From assembly GCA_963920635.1 (NCBI GenBank), contig OY987304.1, positions 30,814,365-30,878,364 on the forward strand: a stretch of 64,000 nucleotides of DNA. Reading direction: 5' to 3'. Each line of letters begins with the position of its first letter. Position 1 is the stretch's first letter. Under the pieces are notes generated by a model. It was not told the DNA's origin. It did no database searches and saw only the letters and a program-made list of their open reading frames with translations. The stretch is from Pseudeuparius sepicola. Taxonomy: Eukaryota; Arthropoda; Insecta; Coleoptera; Anthribidae. The position numbers and the translations under genes are program-made. This document shows positions 22,962-32,866 of the stretch, in pieces.

Positions 22962-23634
22962 TACAGGGTGTCCCATTTTGGGTGTTTTTGGGTGTTTTCG
23001 CAAAAATCTCGGTTATTATTAAAGCTAGAGGGTTGCGGTTTTCACGTCACTGTACTACTTTTTTGAGAGGAATTTGGTGAAACAATAAGATTTTAGATAA
23101 GTTTTGTAGTTTCCGCGCATTGGTGCAGGACTGGAAATTTTCGATTTTTTGGAAACCTCTCACCTGGCTAAAACTTATATATATATATATATCGACAAAT
23201 TTAATCAACTATATTTATAGATTTTTTGGCGTAGAATCGAATGGAGTAATTAGTTTTTTGGTAGCGTTAATAGTTTTTGAGATATGAACCAAAGTTATTT
23301 TTTTAATTGGAAACCATAGTTCATATCTCAAAAACTATTAACGCTACCAAAAAACTAATTATTCCATTCGATTCTACGCCAAAAAATCTATAAAAATAAT
23401 TGATTAAATTTGTCGATATATATAAGTTGTAGCCAGGAGAGAGGTTTCCAAAAAATCGAAAATTTCCAGTCTTGCGCCAATGCGCGGAAACTATAAAACT
23501 TATCTAAAATCTGATTGGTCCACCAAATTCCTCTCAAAAAAGTAGTGACGTGAAAACCGCAACCCTCTAGCTTTAATAATAACCGAGATTTTTGACAAAA
23601 ACACCCAGAAACACCCAAAATGGGACACCCTGTA
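22962..23634. mobile_element. Nearly perfect 669-bp palindrome (mariner-like MITE)
   Basis: The element at 22964-23632 begins CAGGGTGTCCCATTTTGGGT, ends with the inverse and is flanked by TA. Arms 22964-23289 and 23319-23632 match almost along their entire length, leaving a spacer of about 29 bp. A short (TA)n run in the left arm (about 23168-23192) is shorter in the right. Open frames inside are mirror artefacts. A transcript would fold into a hairpin of over 300 bp. Confidence 0.92.
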
Positions 23635-25318
23635 CGAAGTATCGGTTTTTAAGATATGAAAATTATATTAAATCTTAGAATTAGAAAATTAATTTAGAAA
23701 TTAAATATGCAGATATGCGATTGGAAGATTTCAAGCAGTTCAACGTAGTTTTCATTTATTCCAGGTTAAATTTATGTTTGCTGTAGGCCAGAAAAATGGC
23801 GGCGGCTTGAAATACTTGAAACATGGTTCCTTCCTAGCATTCTTGGCACGTTTTTGATAATTCTATCAATGGGTTTGTGAATTACTTTTAAAACAAAAAA
23901 TGTTGGCGGAACTATTTTTTTTCTTATAACTTCCAAGATGGCGGTCAATGGCGGCTGGCCACCAACACATACAAGCTGCAAGGCTATAAAATTTTATTTA
24001 CCTACCCATAAGGTATCTTGAAACAAATTTTTAGCTTTATATTTTGTTTTTAGTTTGAATATGCCAATTACCCTGCACTAATACTGTATACGAGACGGGC
24101 TCGGCTTCACTTGCCACGACGAAATCTTATAATAGTGGATATCTCGCATCTTGATCTCTGTGTCACAATGGTCGAGAAAGCAATTTCCATTCTATTCTAT
24201 AAATATACAGGGTGTTTCATCTTAAGTGCGAACACCCTCGTAAAATTTGTATTCTTCATCCGATTTTAGCCGTTTTTTTTCTCTAAAAATAGACCACAAA
24301 AAATTCTTTTCTTACTTTGGTGCAAAATTTCAGGTCTTAATCTCAATTTTCAAGGCCTACTACGAATTTTTTTTTCTAGAAAAAAATTAAGAAAATGATT
24401 TGGCGATTTTTTTATTTAAAATCTGACACCACAGCGTTAATCGGGACACCCCAAATCCCCCATATTCTAAATTTCAACAAAAAATATACAGGGAGTTATA
24501 TTGTACGGGTTGCCAAAGTTGAGCAAAATAGCATCTGGCAAGTCAAATGTGCCCTGGAATCAAGGTTGGCAAATATCATGATATTTATATAAATATCAAA
24601 ATATCGGATATTTATCGATATATATCTGATATATATCCAAATCTTGATATTTATTTTTAAAAAAAATAATTTTGTATATCTAAGGTATAAATAATGTAAA
24701 AAACTCCAGCGTTTTTTATTTGTACTTTACTAAAAATAAATTCAAAAAATAAAAACAAAAAATGATTCTCAACTAACTAAACTTCATAAACAAAAAACAA
24801 AACGTTAGATTATATACCTATATAAAAAAAAACTCCTATAAAATAATTGTCGGTAAGAAGTAATGGTATCAAAAATAGGCTATTCCTACTTATTAGGTAA
24901 TTATTATAATGGAGAACTTGCACAAAAATTACATTTCAAAAATATTACTTTCAAACGTAATTTATTGCCATTAAATGAACCACAGTTCACAAAAAAAAAA
25001 CTCATTTATTTTTATTTTTATGTAATAAATGTAAGCAATTAAAAACTGCATAATTCAAATCATTCTTGAAACGCGCCCTCCTTGGTTGTGACGTCAAGTA
25101 GCTCGTTGGTGGTGGTGCCTCTGGTGGGCGGCGGCACCATGTATAAACTAATATGGGCGGCACATGTACAAAAACTACAGCACCAGGCAAGCTTTGTTTA
25201 GAAAGATCAACGAGAACGTCCCATCCTTGTCTATCCGTCTTGTTATAGTCTATCTCAGTCTTGATATTGTTGATAATGTTTGAAGAGGGTGCTGTATTAA
25301 ATAGTTATTTACATTGTG

Positions 25319-25418
25319 AGATGCGTAAGCGCACTTTTTTGGCCGAGGAGGTTGTTTAACGCCCGTGTTAACTCGGGTCTTAAAACTCTCTCCAAGGCCA
25401 AAAAGAGCTTACGCATCG
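25319..25418. repeat. 100-bp palindrome with a nested small hairpin
   Basis: GATGCGTAAGCGCACTTTTT (left) and its near-inverse AAAAAGAGCTTACGCATC (right) form a roughly 25-bp stem. The loop contains a second short hairpin (CCCG-tgttaact-CGGG) flanked by TTTAA and TTAAA. The same stem/TTTA/hairpin/TAAA design occurs at 61815-61937. Confidence 0.7.
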
Positions 25419-25600
25419 AGGAATGTATTAAATTTTTCCTGCTACTGACAATTTCATATTAGGTAGGTAAGTATTTTGAATTTGGCACTATGGAGTATAT
25501 TGTGTAATAATCTTCATAATAACCATTGTACAATTATTACTAAAAATGATAATCAGTGATAAATATAAGAGGTGGAATAAAGAGATAATTAAAAAAAAAA

Positions 25601-25671
25601 ACTTCTTGTGCGATTGAACCCGAGACCTACGAATTACCAGTCCTGTAGCCTCACCATTCAGTTAAAGAAGT
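25601..25671 (-). other. tRNA-like sequence, probably a pseudogene or SINE head
   Basis: Read on the minus strand, ACTTCTT at the 5' side pairs perfectly with AAGAAGT at the 3' side as a 7-bp acceptor-like stem. A run of T follows, like a Pol III terminator. A-box-like TAACTGAATGG and B-box-like GGGTTCAATC are spaced as in a tRNA, and a possible loop CTGGTAA would carry GGT (Thr). The D, anticodon and T stems contain several mismatches, so this is unlikely to be a working tRNA. Confidence 0.35.
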
Positions 25672-25677
25672 GCTTGT

Positions 25678-25704
25678 TAAATTTAAATTTAAATTTAAAT
25701 TTAA
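25678..25704. repeat. (AAATTT)n microsatellite
   Basis: About four units of AAATTT lie directly beside the tRNA-like segment. Confidence 0.8.
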
Positions 25705-26787
25705 TGTTCAATTTCCATTCTTCCTTCCCTAATTCTGTGTAGCTGTCACTCCTGTCACTGCCTTCTGATCGATCGAGCTATATGACGTCACAACCATTCC
25801 CGCGCTTTTCGTGTCGTTTCAAATGAAGAGCTTGCGGTCACAACTTTAATTATTTATTGCAAGTTAAATATGGCGATTTGATTGCTGACATTTGGTATGT
25901 GCTCTTTCTATAGATAGGCAAATATATTAAAGAAAAAAAAATTGTTCAAGTTCCCCATTACATCAGTTTTGATAATGGTAAGCATTCAGGGCTATAACTA
26001 AGTACTTGCATTTTAAATCTTGATATATATCTTGATAAATATCAAAGAATAAATATCTTGATATGTATCAAGATATATATCAAGATATATATCTTTTGAT
26101 ATATATCATGCCAACCTTGCCTGGAATCCGTTTAAAACAGTTGAATGATCAACAGCACCACTCAAAGTGTTGGTGTGCAACGATTCAATTCAAAAATGTA
26201 CAGGATACTTTTCTCTGGTTCATCTCAAAATGCTGAATTTTTATGAAACTTTATATGGGTTCAGAATGCTCTGGAATTTTTGAGTAGGTAATTTATTTTT
26301 TTATACAAATGCCAATCAATAAATAAAAAACAATATAAATTAAGTACTGATGAACTCTTCTCAACAAAATCGCCGTCTAGGAATGATACATTTTCTGTGC
26401 GTTTTCTGTTGTGGCACACCAGCAGCCTTAACTCATATGAACTGACTGGCAGGCTTCTGCATTTTTTAGAGTTAGTTCGTTAATAATGTCTGGGGTGGTT
26501 TTGATATATGTACTCCTATTTTGCTCAACTTTGGCAATCTGTATAATATAACTCCCTCTATATTTTTTGTTAAAATTTGGAATGTGGGGGATTTGAGGTG
26601 TCCCGATTAACGCTGTGATGTCAGATTTTAAATAATACTCGAAAAAAAAATTCGTAGTAGGCCTTGAAAATTGAGATTAAGACCTGAAATTTTGAACTAG
26701 CAAAAGTTTTTTGTGGCCTATTTTTAGAAAAAAAAAACGGCTAAAGTCGGATGAAGAATACAAATTTTACGGGGTGTTCGCAGTGTA

Positions 26788-28838
26788 TGTATTTGTTGTT
26801 TGATTTTATTCATATGAATATATGAATTCTTGAAAAAATGTTTGCCCCCCCCTGCAGTAGGGGGGCCCATGTTAACCCTTTCTTTGTCCTGGAATGAACA
26901 TAAACAGGTAATATTTCATTTTAAATTATACGCATATAATTAATAATTGTATAATATTGAATATTTTAAGTTGACTTAGAATATAAAATATATACAATTT
27001 TAACTTAAAGGAAACGAAAAAGGCACCTGCCCATGGTTTATGATACTTTTATATTATCTTACCCAGTAATTTGCTTTGCACCTTATAGAAATGAACGTTG
27101 GTGTTTGCAAAGGAATTGTATGCCATCACGTCAAGATATCTTCAAGTGACCCAAAAGCGACTTCATTGTTATTTTATTTTCTGTGTAGGCAAAATATGTA
27201 GGTACACAAATTTTTTAGACATACTGAGAAATTTGATGGCAAATTTTACCTTTAGATATGTCAGTCGGCATATCTTGATATTTTTTGGATTTCTTGTTGT
27301 TTTCATTAAAAAAAAATCAAAGTAGACTGATTTTAAATTTTCACTATCAATATCTTTTATGTAGGTATTCTCAATTCCTACTACTGATTCATCTAATTTT
27401 CTTCCATATTTTCTATTTCCTATTTTAATTCGACGCTACGAAATTTTTATACACTTGGTACATTTTCCAAAACACATGAAGTTACCCGAAACCAGCTTGA
27501 ACTTTCTTGGCTCGTCACCCAAAAGTAAGCAGTACACTTCAAAAAAGTTTAGATCTTTGAAGATCAAAGATGCGGCTCTGTTCCTTACGAAAATAAATTC
27601 TACGTTTAGAGGGAACTCGACGATTAAAGGAGTGTGTGCGTGTGCCGTGTGTTTGTATGTAACAGACACAAAACACGGAAATGCACTTGAAGGTAACTAG
27701 AGAATTCAAGCGGGATTGAAAATCACAGTTCAAAGTGATGCCGAGAAGGATGTATTGACAGTGTATGTACAATGTAATGTACTAATTTAAAACAAATTTG
27801 TTTCTTTATTAGAAACCCCTTGACCTTGACTACACCATTTTTTCCAGTAGTCCATACCTTTAGGTTTACCACCCCTCCTTTTTTTCCCCTCCATTTTTCG
27901 ACAGTAATAATGATTCACGTCTCTATCCTTAACAAGGATAGATAATATTAGGTAATATTATCTATCCTTAACAAGGATAGATAATATTAGGTAATATTTT
28001 GCTTATTTCGGGGGGGGGGGGGGGTTTGAACCCCCGAAACCCCCCCCTTGGCTACGCCCGTGATAGGGCGCCTATAATGGGAACACATCTCATCTATGAC
28101 GCTATAGTGAAGGGCAGCAGCAGGAATGATGCGGGCTTTTTCCAAGTAGGGCAGTGACGTCAAGCTAACTAGAGCGTTCCGCGAATTCAAACGAATGCAG
28201 GTACTTCTCTGATTTTTTCTATTTCACAGATTTAATTCGGAGGCTATTTGCACTAATTTGCAGCCTTTTGATGGCGTTTAAACAGAGATTTATTTTTGTG
28301 AACATCCCCATCAGTGGGAAATATACCTACTTAGCAATTCTAGTTTTTGTCGCTTGTGTCTGTAATTACCTACACGTTATAGAAATATTTCTCACATAAT
28401 CCCAGACTCCGATCATTTTTTACGGTCCATTAATGAACGCATTCCCAAAAAAGCTCTCCTCCACTGACGCGCTCCACTTCAAAGAGCCGAAACGTAAGCC
28501 AAAAGTCGTAAAATTAAGTATTTGTAAACAAACATCAATCTACAAAGTAAGGACCCTAACATTCAGAAGGCCGCGCTTATAATTTACTGCCAAAAAATAA
28601 ATCTAAATAAGACTGAAAAAATCTTTGAGAAAGCCGACAAAAAATTCGAAAAATAGTCGACGACTCATTATACCTATTAAGGCAAATGATGTATTCATAT
28701 TTTGTATGTATACTCGATCCTCATACCTAATATTGATAACATGCAAAGAACGGGTTACGGCACAGACGAAAGGTTACGGTATTATACTCATTTATATACA
28801 GAGTGCCCTCAGAAACACGCCATCTATTTAACTATATA
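26788..28838. other. No gene seen; short tandem and homopolymer features only
   Basis: It contains a C/G patch at about 26845-26866, a 40-bp tandem duplication (27922-28000) and a long G run (about 28010-28024). The G run continues as an imperfect GGGGTTTGAACCCCC hairpin followed by GGCTACGCCCGTG, which resembles the end of an old DNA transposon. Open frames of 60-81 codons here show no domain. Confidence 0.35.
27922..28000. repeat. Two tandem 40-bp units, each internally palindromic
   Basis: The unit CTATCCTTAACAAGGATAG followed by ATAATATTAGGTAATATTAT is repeated exactly twice. TATCCTTaacAAGGATA within each unit is itself a hairpin. Confidence 0.9.
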
Positions 28839-29314
28839 AAAACGCTCTTTAATTGTACACTAGATTGTGACAGGTAAATATTTCATGTCCCTAGAATTCC
28901 GTAATAGGGGGCCATATTGACATTATTGATTTTGTTGTTAAAGTCAAAATGTTTGTCACTAAAGTATTATGATGATGATGATGATGCCGATGGCGATGAT
29001 AGGTGAAGCGGAGGACAGGGCCGTAATCAACAGAATTTACGTTTTACGCACGCGGATCCTAAATTTGAATAGATAGAAATTAACATTAAACTCTGTTCTT
29101 TGAAGCACAGAAAAAGGCTATAGTTATAGTTTCTGTGTTTGAAGTTAGATTAGAGCAACAAAATATCAAGGCTAAGGTTAGGCATCTGTCACAAGTTCTG
29201 ACATTTCTGCCAGACATGCTAAATACGCCCCTGGAGGCGCCCAGAACAATGCTGCCAATCTTGTATTACCAAATTACGAAATGTCATTTCTAGTGTACAA
29301 TTAAAGAGCGTTTT
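28839..29314. mobile_element. 476-bp MITE with 26-bp TIR
   Basis: AAAACGCTCTTTAATTGTAC at the left and its inverse at the right (28839-28864 and 29289-29314) form a perfect or near-perfect terminal repeat. A target duplication is not clear, so the superfamily is not assigned. The interior includes a (GAT)n run near 28968-28988. Confidence 0.65.
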
Positions 29315-30275
29315 AAGATTATCGATTTTTGGCCCGAATACCTATATTATGACAAATTTAAAGATCTCTTCATATTATGTAAGATATATAACGACTTGAG
29401 TTTCAGTACAAATTATTAATTCGTGTGCCCAATTCATCGCCAACTTAATTTTCGTTGTTGCACCTCAAAATCCAATGAAAATTGCAGAGGGATATAATAT
29501 GATCTCCTGATCCCCTAATTTAATACCTAATTTTTGCTGATATAGGGGTACAGGCGATTGCCTAAAAATCTGGGACAACTCCTGCTTTTTTAACGGGGGC
29601 AATAGATATGGAATATGGACATTAACTTTGTAGATTAGCCCCATGGTGGAATGAGCTAATAGTCGTAATCTATTGGAGACAAAAAGAGTTCAAACACAAT
29701 GTAAGAAAAAGTTAAAAATAAGTAGATACAGCAGATTGATGCATAGCATGACGCCACTCAGCGCCAGCGTAGGGTACTTGACAACGTTTCTTTCCGCTAT
29801 TTGAAACTGCACAAGTACAATCAGTTTTACTCTAATTTATTTTTAAGAGATTTTAACGAAAGTTAACGAGTACCTATACCGTGACTATCTGTCAATTTTG
29901 TTTATTTATCATCTTTGTCAACATTTTGTTAAAATACACATGGCGGCATGATACAAATATCGAGTTGGTCAAATTTGACACCTGTATTTCCTCTTTGCAT
30001 TTTAATACTGTCCTCAACAACCACGTACAAACCCCCACTTTGACATAAAAAATCAGCAGTAATATCAAGTTCAAAACATACAGGGTGATAAATAATCAAA
30101 CGGTGTACTACATGTTTGTAAACACGGCTGTACGCCTATAGAGTAAGCGGGATATATTTATATGGTGTAGAATTTTATTCATTTTTATCTTGTATCTGTT
30201 CTAAAAAGTGTCGAGATAAACAAGGTACCTTATTTGTTTTACTTATAAGCATAAGCATTCAATCATATTTGCATA
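29315..30275. other. No gene seen; solitary CAGGGTGATA end at 30081
   Basis: AT-rich DNA without recognisable coding content. TA-CAGGGTGATAAATAATC at 30079 looks like one end of a mariner-like element with no partner found. Confidence 0.35.
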
Positions 30276-31148
30276 CGGGATGATTTTTAACTAACCTTAT
30301 AACTTCTTTCATTTTCAACCGACCAGAACGAAATTTTTACCAAAGGACATTGTTGCCTATTTATTTAAAAAAAACTAGTTGCCTACTTCAAAGTCAAAGC
30401 CACCTGCGATGCCCAAATCGAGCTAAAAATCCGAAAATCATATTAGGCATTTTTTCAAAAAAATTTACTAAAAGAAGTTGTTCAGAATCGATCCAGAACC
30501 CTAAATCCAAAATTTTGTCAAAGGACATTGTTGCCTATATTTATTCCCAAGAAATTAGTTGCCTACTGCCTACTCCAAAGTCAAAGCCACCTGCGATGCC
30601 ACAATCGAGGCTAAAAATCCGAAAATCATATTAGGCATTAAAAAAAATCACTAAAAGAAGTTGTTCAGAATCGATCCAGAACCCTAAATCCAAAATTTTG
30701 TCAAAATTAAAAAAATATTAAATAAAATAAGTCCAAAAATAGCAATTTAAGAATTTCCTGCGTTAAGAAAAGTGTGCCATGGAAGTTTTGAAGGCAAGTT
30801 TTATTTTCAAAAAGTAATCATTTTGAAATAACATTAAAAGCTACAAAACAATTTTTTTTTACTTAATTTTATTTTATTTGATATTTTTTCATTTTGACAA
30901 CATTTTGGATTTAGGGTTCTGGATTGATTCTGAACAACTTTTTTTAGTTTTTTTTTAAAGCCCTAATATGACTATCGGAGTTTTAGCTTTGATTGTGGCA
31001 TCGCAGGTGGCTTTGACTTTGATATAGACAACTAATTATTTGGAAATAAGTAGGCAACAATGCCATCTAACTTTGGTAAAAATTTCGTTCTGGTCGGTTA
31101 AAAATTAAAGAAGTTACAAGGCTGTTTCACTCTTAAGTGAGACACTCT
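30276..31148. mobile_element. Fold-back element with a tandemly duplicated left arm
   Basis: The arms pair over TTTCAACCGACCAGAACGAA (about 30313) and its inverse near 31085-31105, continuing outward to about 30276 and 31148. The right outer end reads GTGAGACACTCTA, a mariner-like terminus; the left end is diverged. The left arm segment from 30342 is duplicated in tandem (next entry), while the right arm has a single copy. No coding function. Confidence 0.6.
30342..30699. repeat. Tandem duplication, two units of 178 bp
   Basis: AAAGGACATTGTTGCCTAT begins units at 30342 and 30520. Both run through CCACCTGCGATGCC and end at AACCCTAAATCCAAAATTTT, with small insertions between copies. It is a local duplication within one arm of the fold-back element. 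Confidence 0.88.
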
Positions 31149-32002
31149 ATATTTCTTAATTTGCCGTTGGTATTCCGAAATTTATTTTTAGAACAACTGC
31201 TTAAACGAATAAGTCAACTTGTCAAATGCTTGCCACCCTATCAATTACAGCTTCTCGCAGAATTATTATAATCATACAGGGTTATTTACAATGAAAGCGC
31301 TCTTGGCCATCAGCGGTATTTTTTTTATAAAGGCATAAATACATGCTCCGCCCCGACCACTACATCCCAAGTCACCCCTGGTTCTAGGTCTTGTATATTT
31401 TGACATTGTCGCCTACTAAGTAAATAATAATCTAAGTGAGTCGTGCCAAGAATTTAAAATTGACTGTAAGAATGCGTAGCAAAATCCGTTTTAAAGATTC
31501 ATGAAATGTACAACATAAGAATTTATGTTTCTTGGGCGCTTGTTTGTATGGACGGTGATAAAAAACGCATTGCTAAGCTGAATATTAACGCACTTCTCAT
31601 GTTTTAAACTGTGGGATGATTTAAAATGAGACCCAACCTTCACAACTCCGAGAATATTAAAATAATGTCTTCCTGTCCTGATAACACTGACCTAAAGTTT
31701 TATGCACTGAAGACAAAATTTAAATAAAAAACTGTAAAGGCGCTTAAATAAATGAATTACCTATTTTAGAAAATGACAAATTCACAATGAATAATTATGC
31801 ATTAAAATAGTAGGAGAAATTATAGAAATTTATGATATACGAGTATTGATGGCAATTAAGCTATTATATTTCACGAGCAAGTGTGTGTGAAGTAAGGCGT
31901 ACACATATGCCCAGTTACCACCGATATGGGATATCGAATAATTATGGCACATCTTGTTTTCGCATCAAACGTAATTAAGTTTAATCACTTTGGAGATGTT
32001 AA
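31149..32002. other. No gene seen
   Basis: Unassigned AT-rich DNA. TA-CAGGGTTATTTACAATG at about 31275 may be another isolated mariner-like end. Confidence 0.35.
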
Positions 32003-32416
32003 TAGACGCTCTCTCACATTCAGTTTCGTTCTTTACTGCTTTTTTGTCAAAACGTTCATAAACACAATACTAAACGCTATGGACTTCGGTTTAAGGTTGA
32101 AATGAACCGTAGATAAACTATCAGAAAAAATATGTGTTTTTTAGTTCCTTAGATTTCGAGATAAATCTGGGTCATTATCTTGTTAATAGTTTCCGACTAG
32201 CATGTATCTAAATCTAAGTAGGGAAAAGGGAGGTAAAATGGCACTTTTAAGGATGTTGATAAATTTTGCAAACTCTATAAACTTTATAAATAAAGTTTTT
32301 CTGATACGGTTCATTTCAACCTTAAACCGAAGTCCAGCGTTTAGTATTATGTTTATGATGGTTTTAACAAAAAAAAAAAACAGTAAAGAACGAAACTGAA
32401 TGTGAGAGAGCGTCTA
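32003..32416. mobile_element. Fold-back MITE, about 414 bp
   Basis: TAGACGCTCTCTCACATTCA at the left and its inverse at the right open a long inverted repeat: about 32003-32112 pairs with about 32305-32416, including GGACTTCGGTTTAAGGTTGA. A poly-A run of about 12 in the right arm is shorter in the left. No obvious target duplication, no coding capacity. Confidence 0.75.
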
Positions 32417-32679
32417 TCAAGATATAAATTTATAAAATCGAATTAAGTTTTTGATAACATAACATGTTCTCTTATGTACGAATACCTCAAATTGACAAAA
32501 GAAAGAAAAGAAAAAATAACTCCCTTTGTCCATTTTGCCTGCTTCCGAGGCAAAACGGCACTTCTATGAAGGTAGAACCGACCCGGTTAAAAGAGTACAA
32601 TATGAACACATTTCACATGCAAAAATTGCTTCATCCTGTTTGTCTTCGAACCCAGTGTAAGAACAATGCGCTATAAACA
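32417..32679. other. No gene seen
   Basis: Short open frames on both strands lack any recognisable domain. Confidence 0.3.
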
Positions 32680-32866
32680 CCCAAAGGTAGCTTACAAGGG
32701 GCCATAAAACACACAACGGTATGTTACAAGGGGTAGAAAATACACAATGGTTGCTAGACGGGGGTAGAAAACGCACAAGAGCAGATTACAACTGGTAGAA
32801 ACACACAAGGTAGGTTAGAAGGGGATAGAAAACACACAAGGATAGGTTAGACGGGGGTAAAATGGG
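32680..32866. repeat. Minisatellite, about six diverged units of 30-34 bp
   Basis: Units follow the theme GGGTAGAAAACACACAAGG then TAGGTTAGAAG. The repeats are imperfect and G/A-biased on the plus strand. Confidence 0.75.

Larger units (their letters stand above)
24553..26127. mobile_element. hAT-like non-autonomous element with 8-bp target duplication
   Basis: The 1559-bp element (24561-26119) starts CAAGGTTGGCA and ends TGCCAACCTTG, and is flanked by the exact 8-bp repeat CCTGGAAT (24553-24560, 26120-26127). CA-R-GG ends with an 8-bp duplication are hallmarks of hAT. Both subterminal regions are arrays of ATATATC/GATATAT words (about 24575-24660 and 26010-26108), likely transposase-binding-type repeats. 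Inside lie a small palindrome (25319-25418), a tRNA-like segment (25601-25671) and an (AAATTT)n run. No transposase is seen. Confidence 0.88.
24206..26787. mobile_element. Mariner-like MITE interrupted by a hAT-like element
   Basis: The left end TA-CAGGGTGTTTCATCTTAAG (24208) and a shortened right end near 26785 (GGGTGTTCGCAGTG-TA) bound inverted arms of about 330 bp: 24208-24550 pairs with about 26480-26785, including CTGACACCACAGCGTTAATC and its inverse. Without the nested insertion it is about 1.0 kb. The right end lost a dozen bases. Related fragments occur at 8510-8640 and 51165-51845. Confidence 0.8.

Noticed and set aside
28010..28040. GGGGTTTGAACCCCC as a tRNA T-arm
   Set aside because: No acceptor, D or anticodon arm surrounds it; it is a G/C-run hairpin, probably a transposon end.
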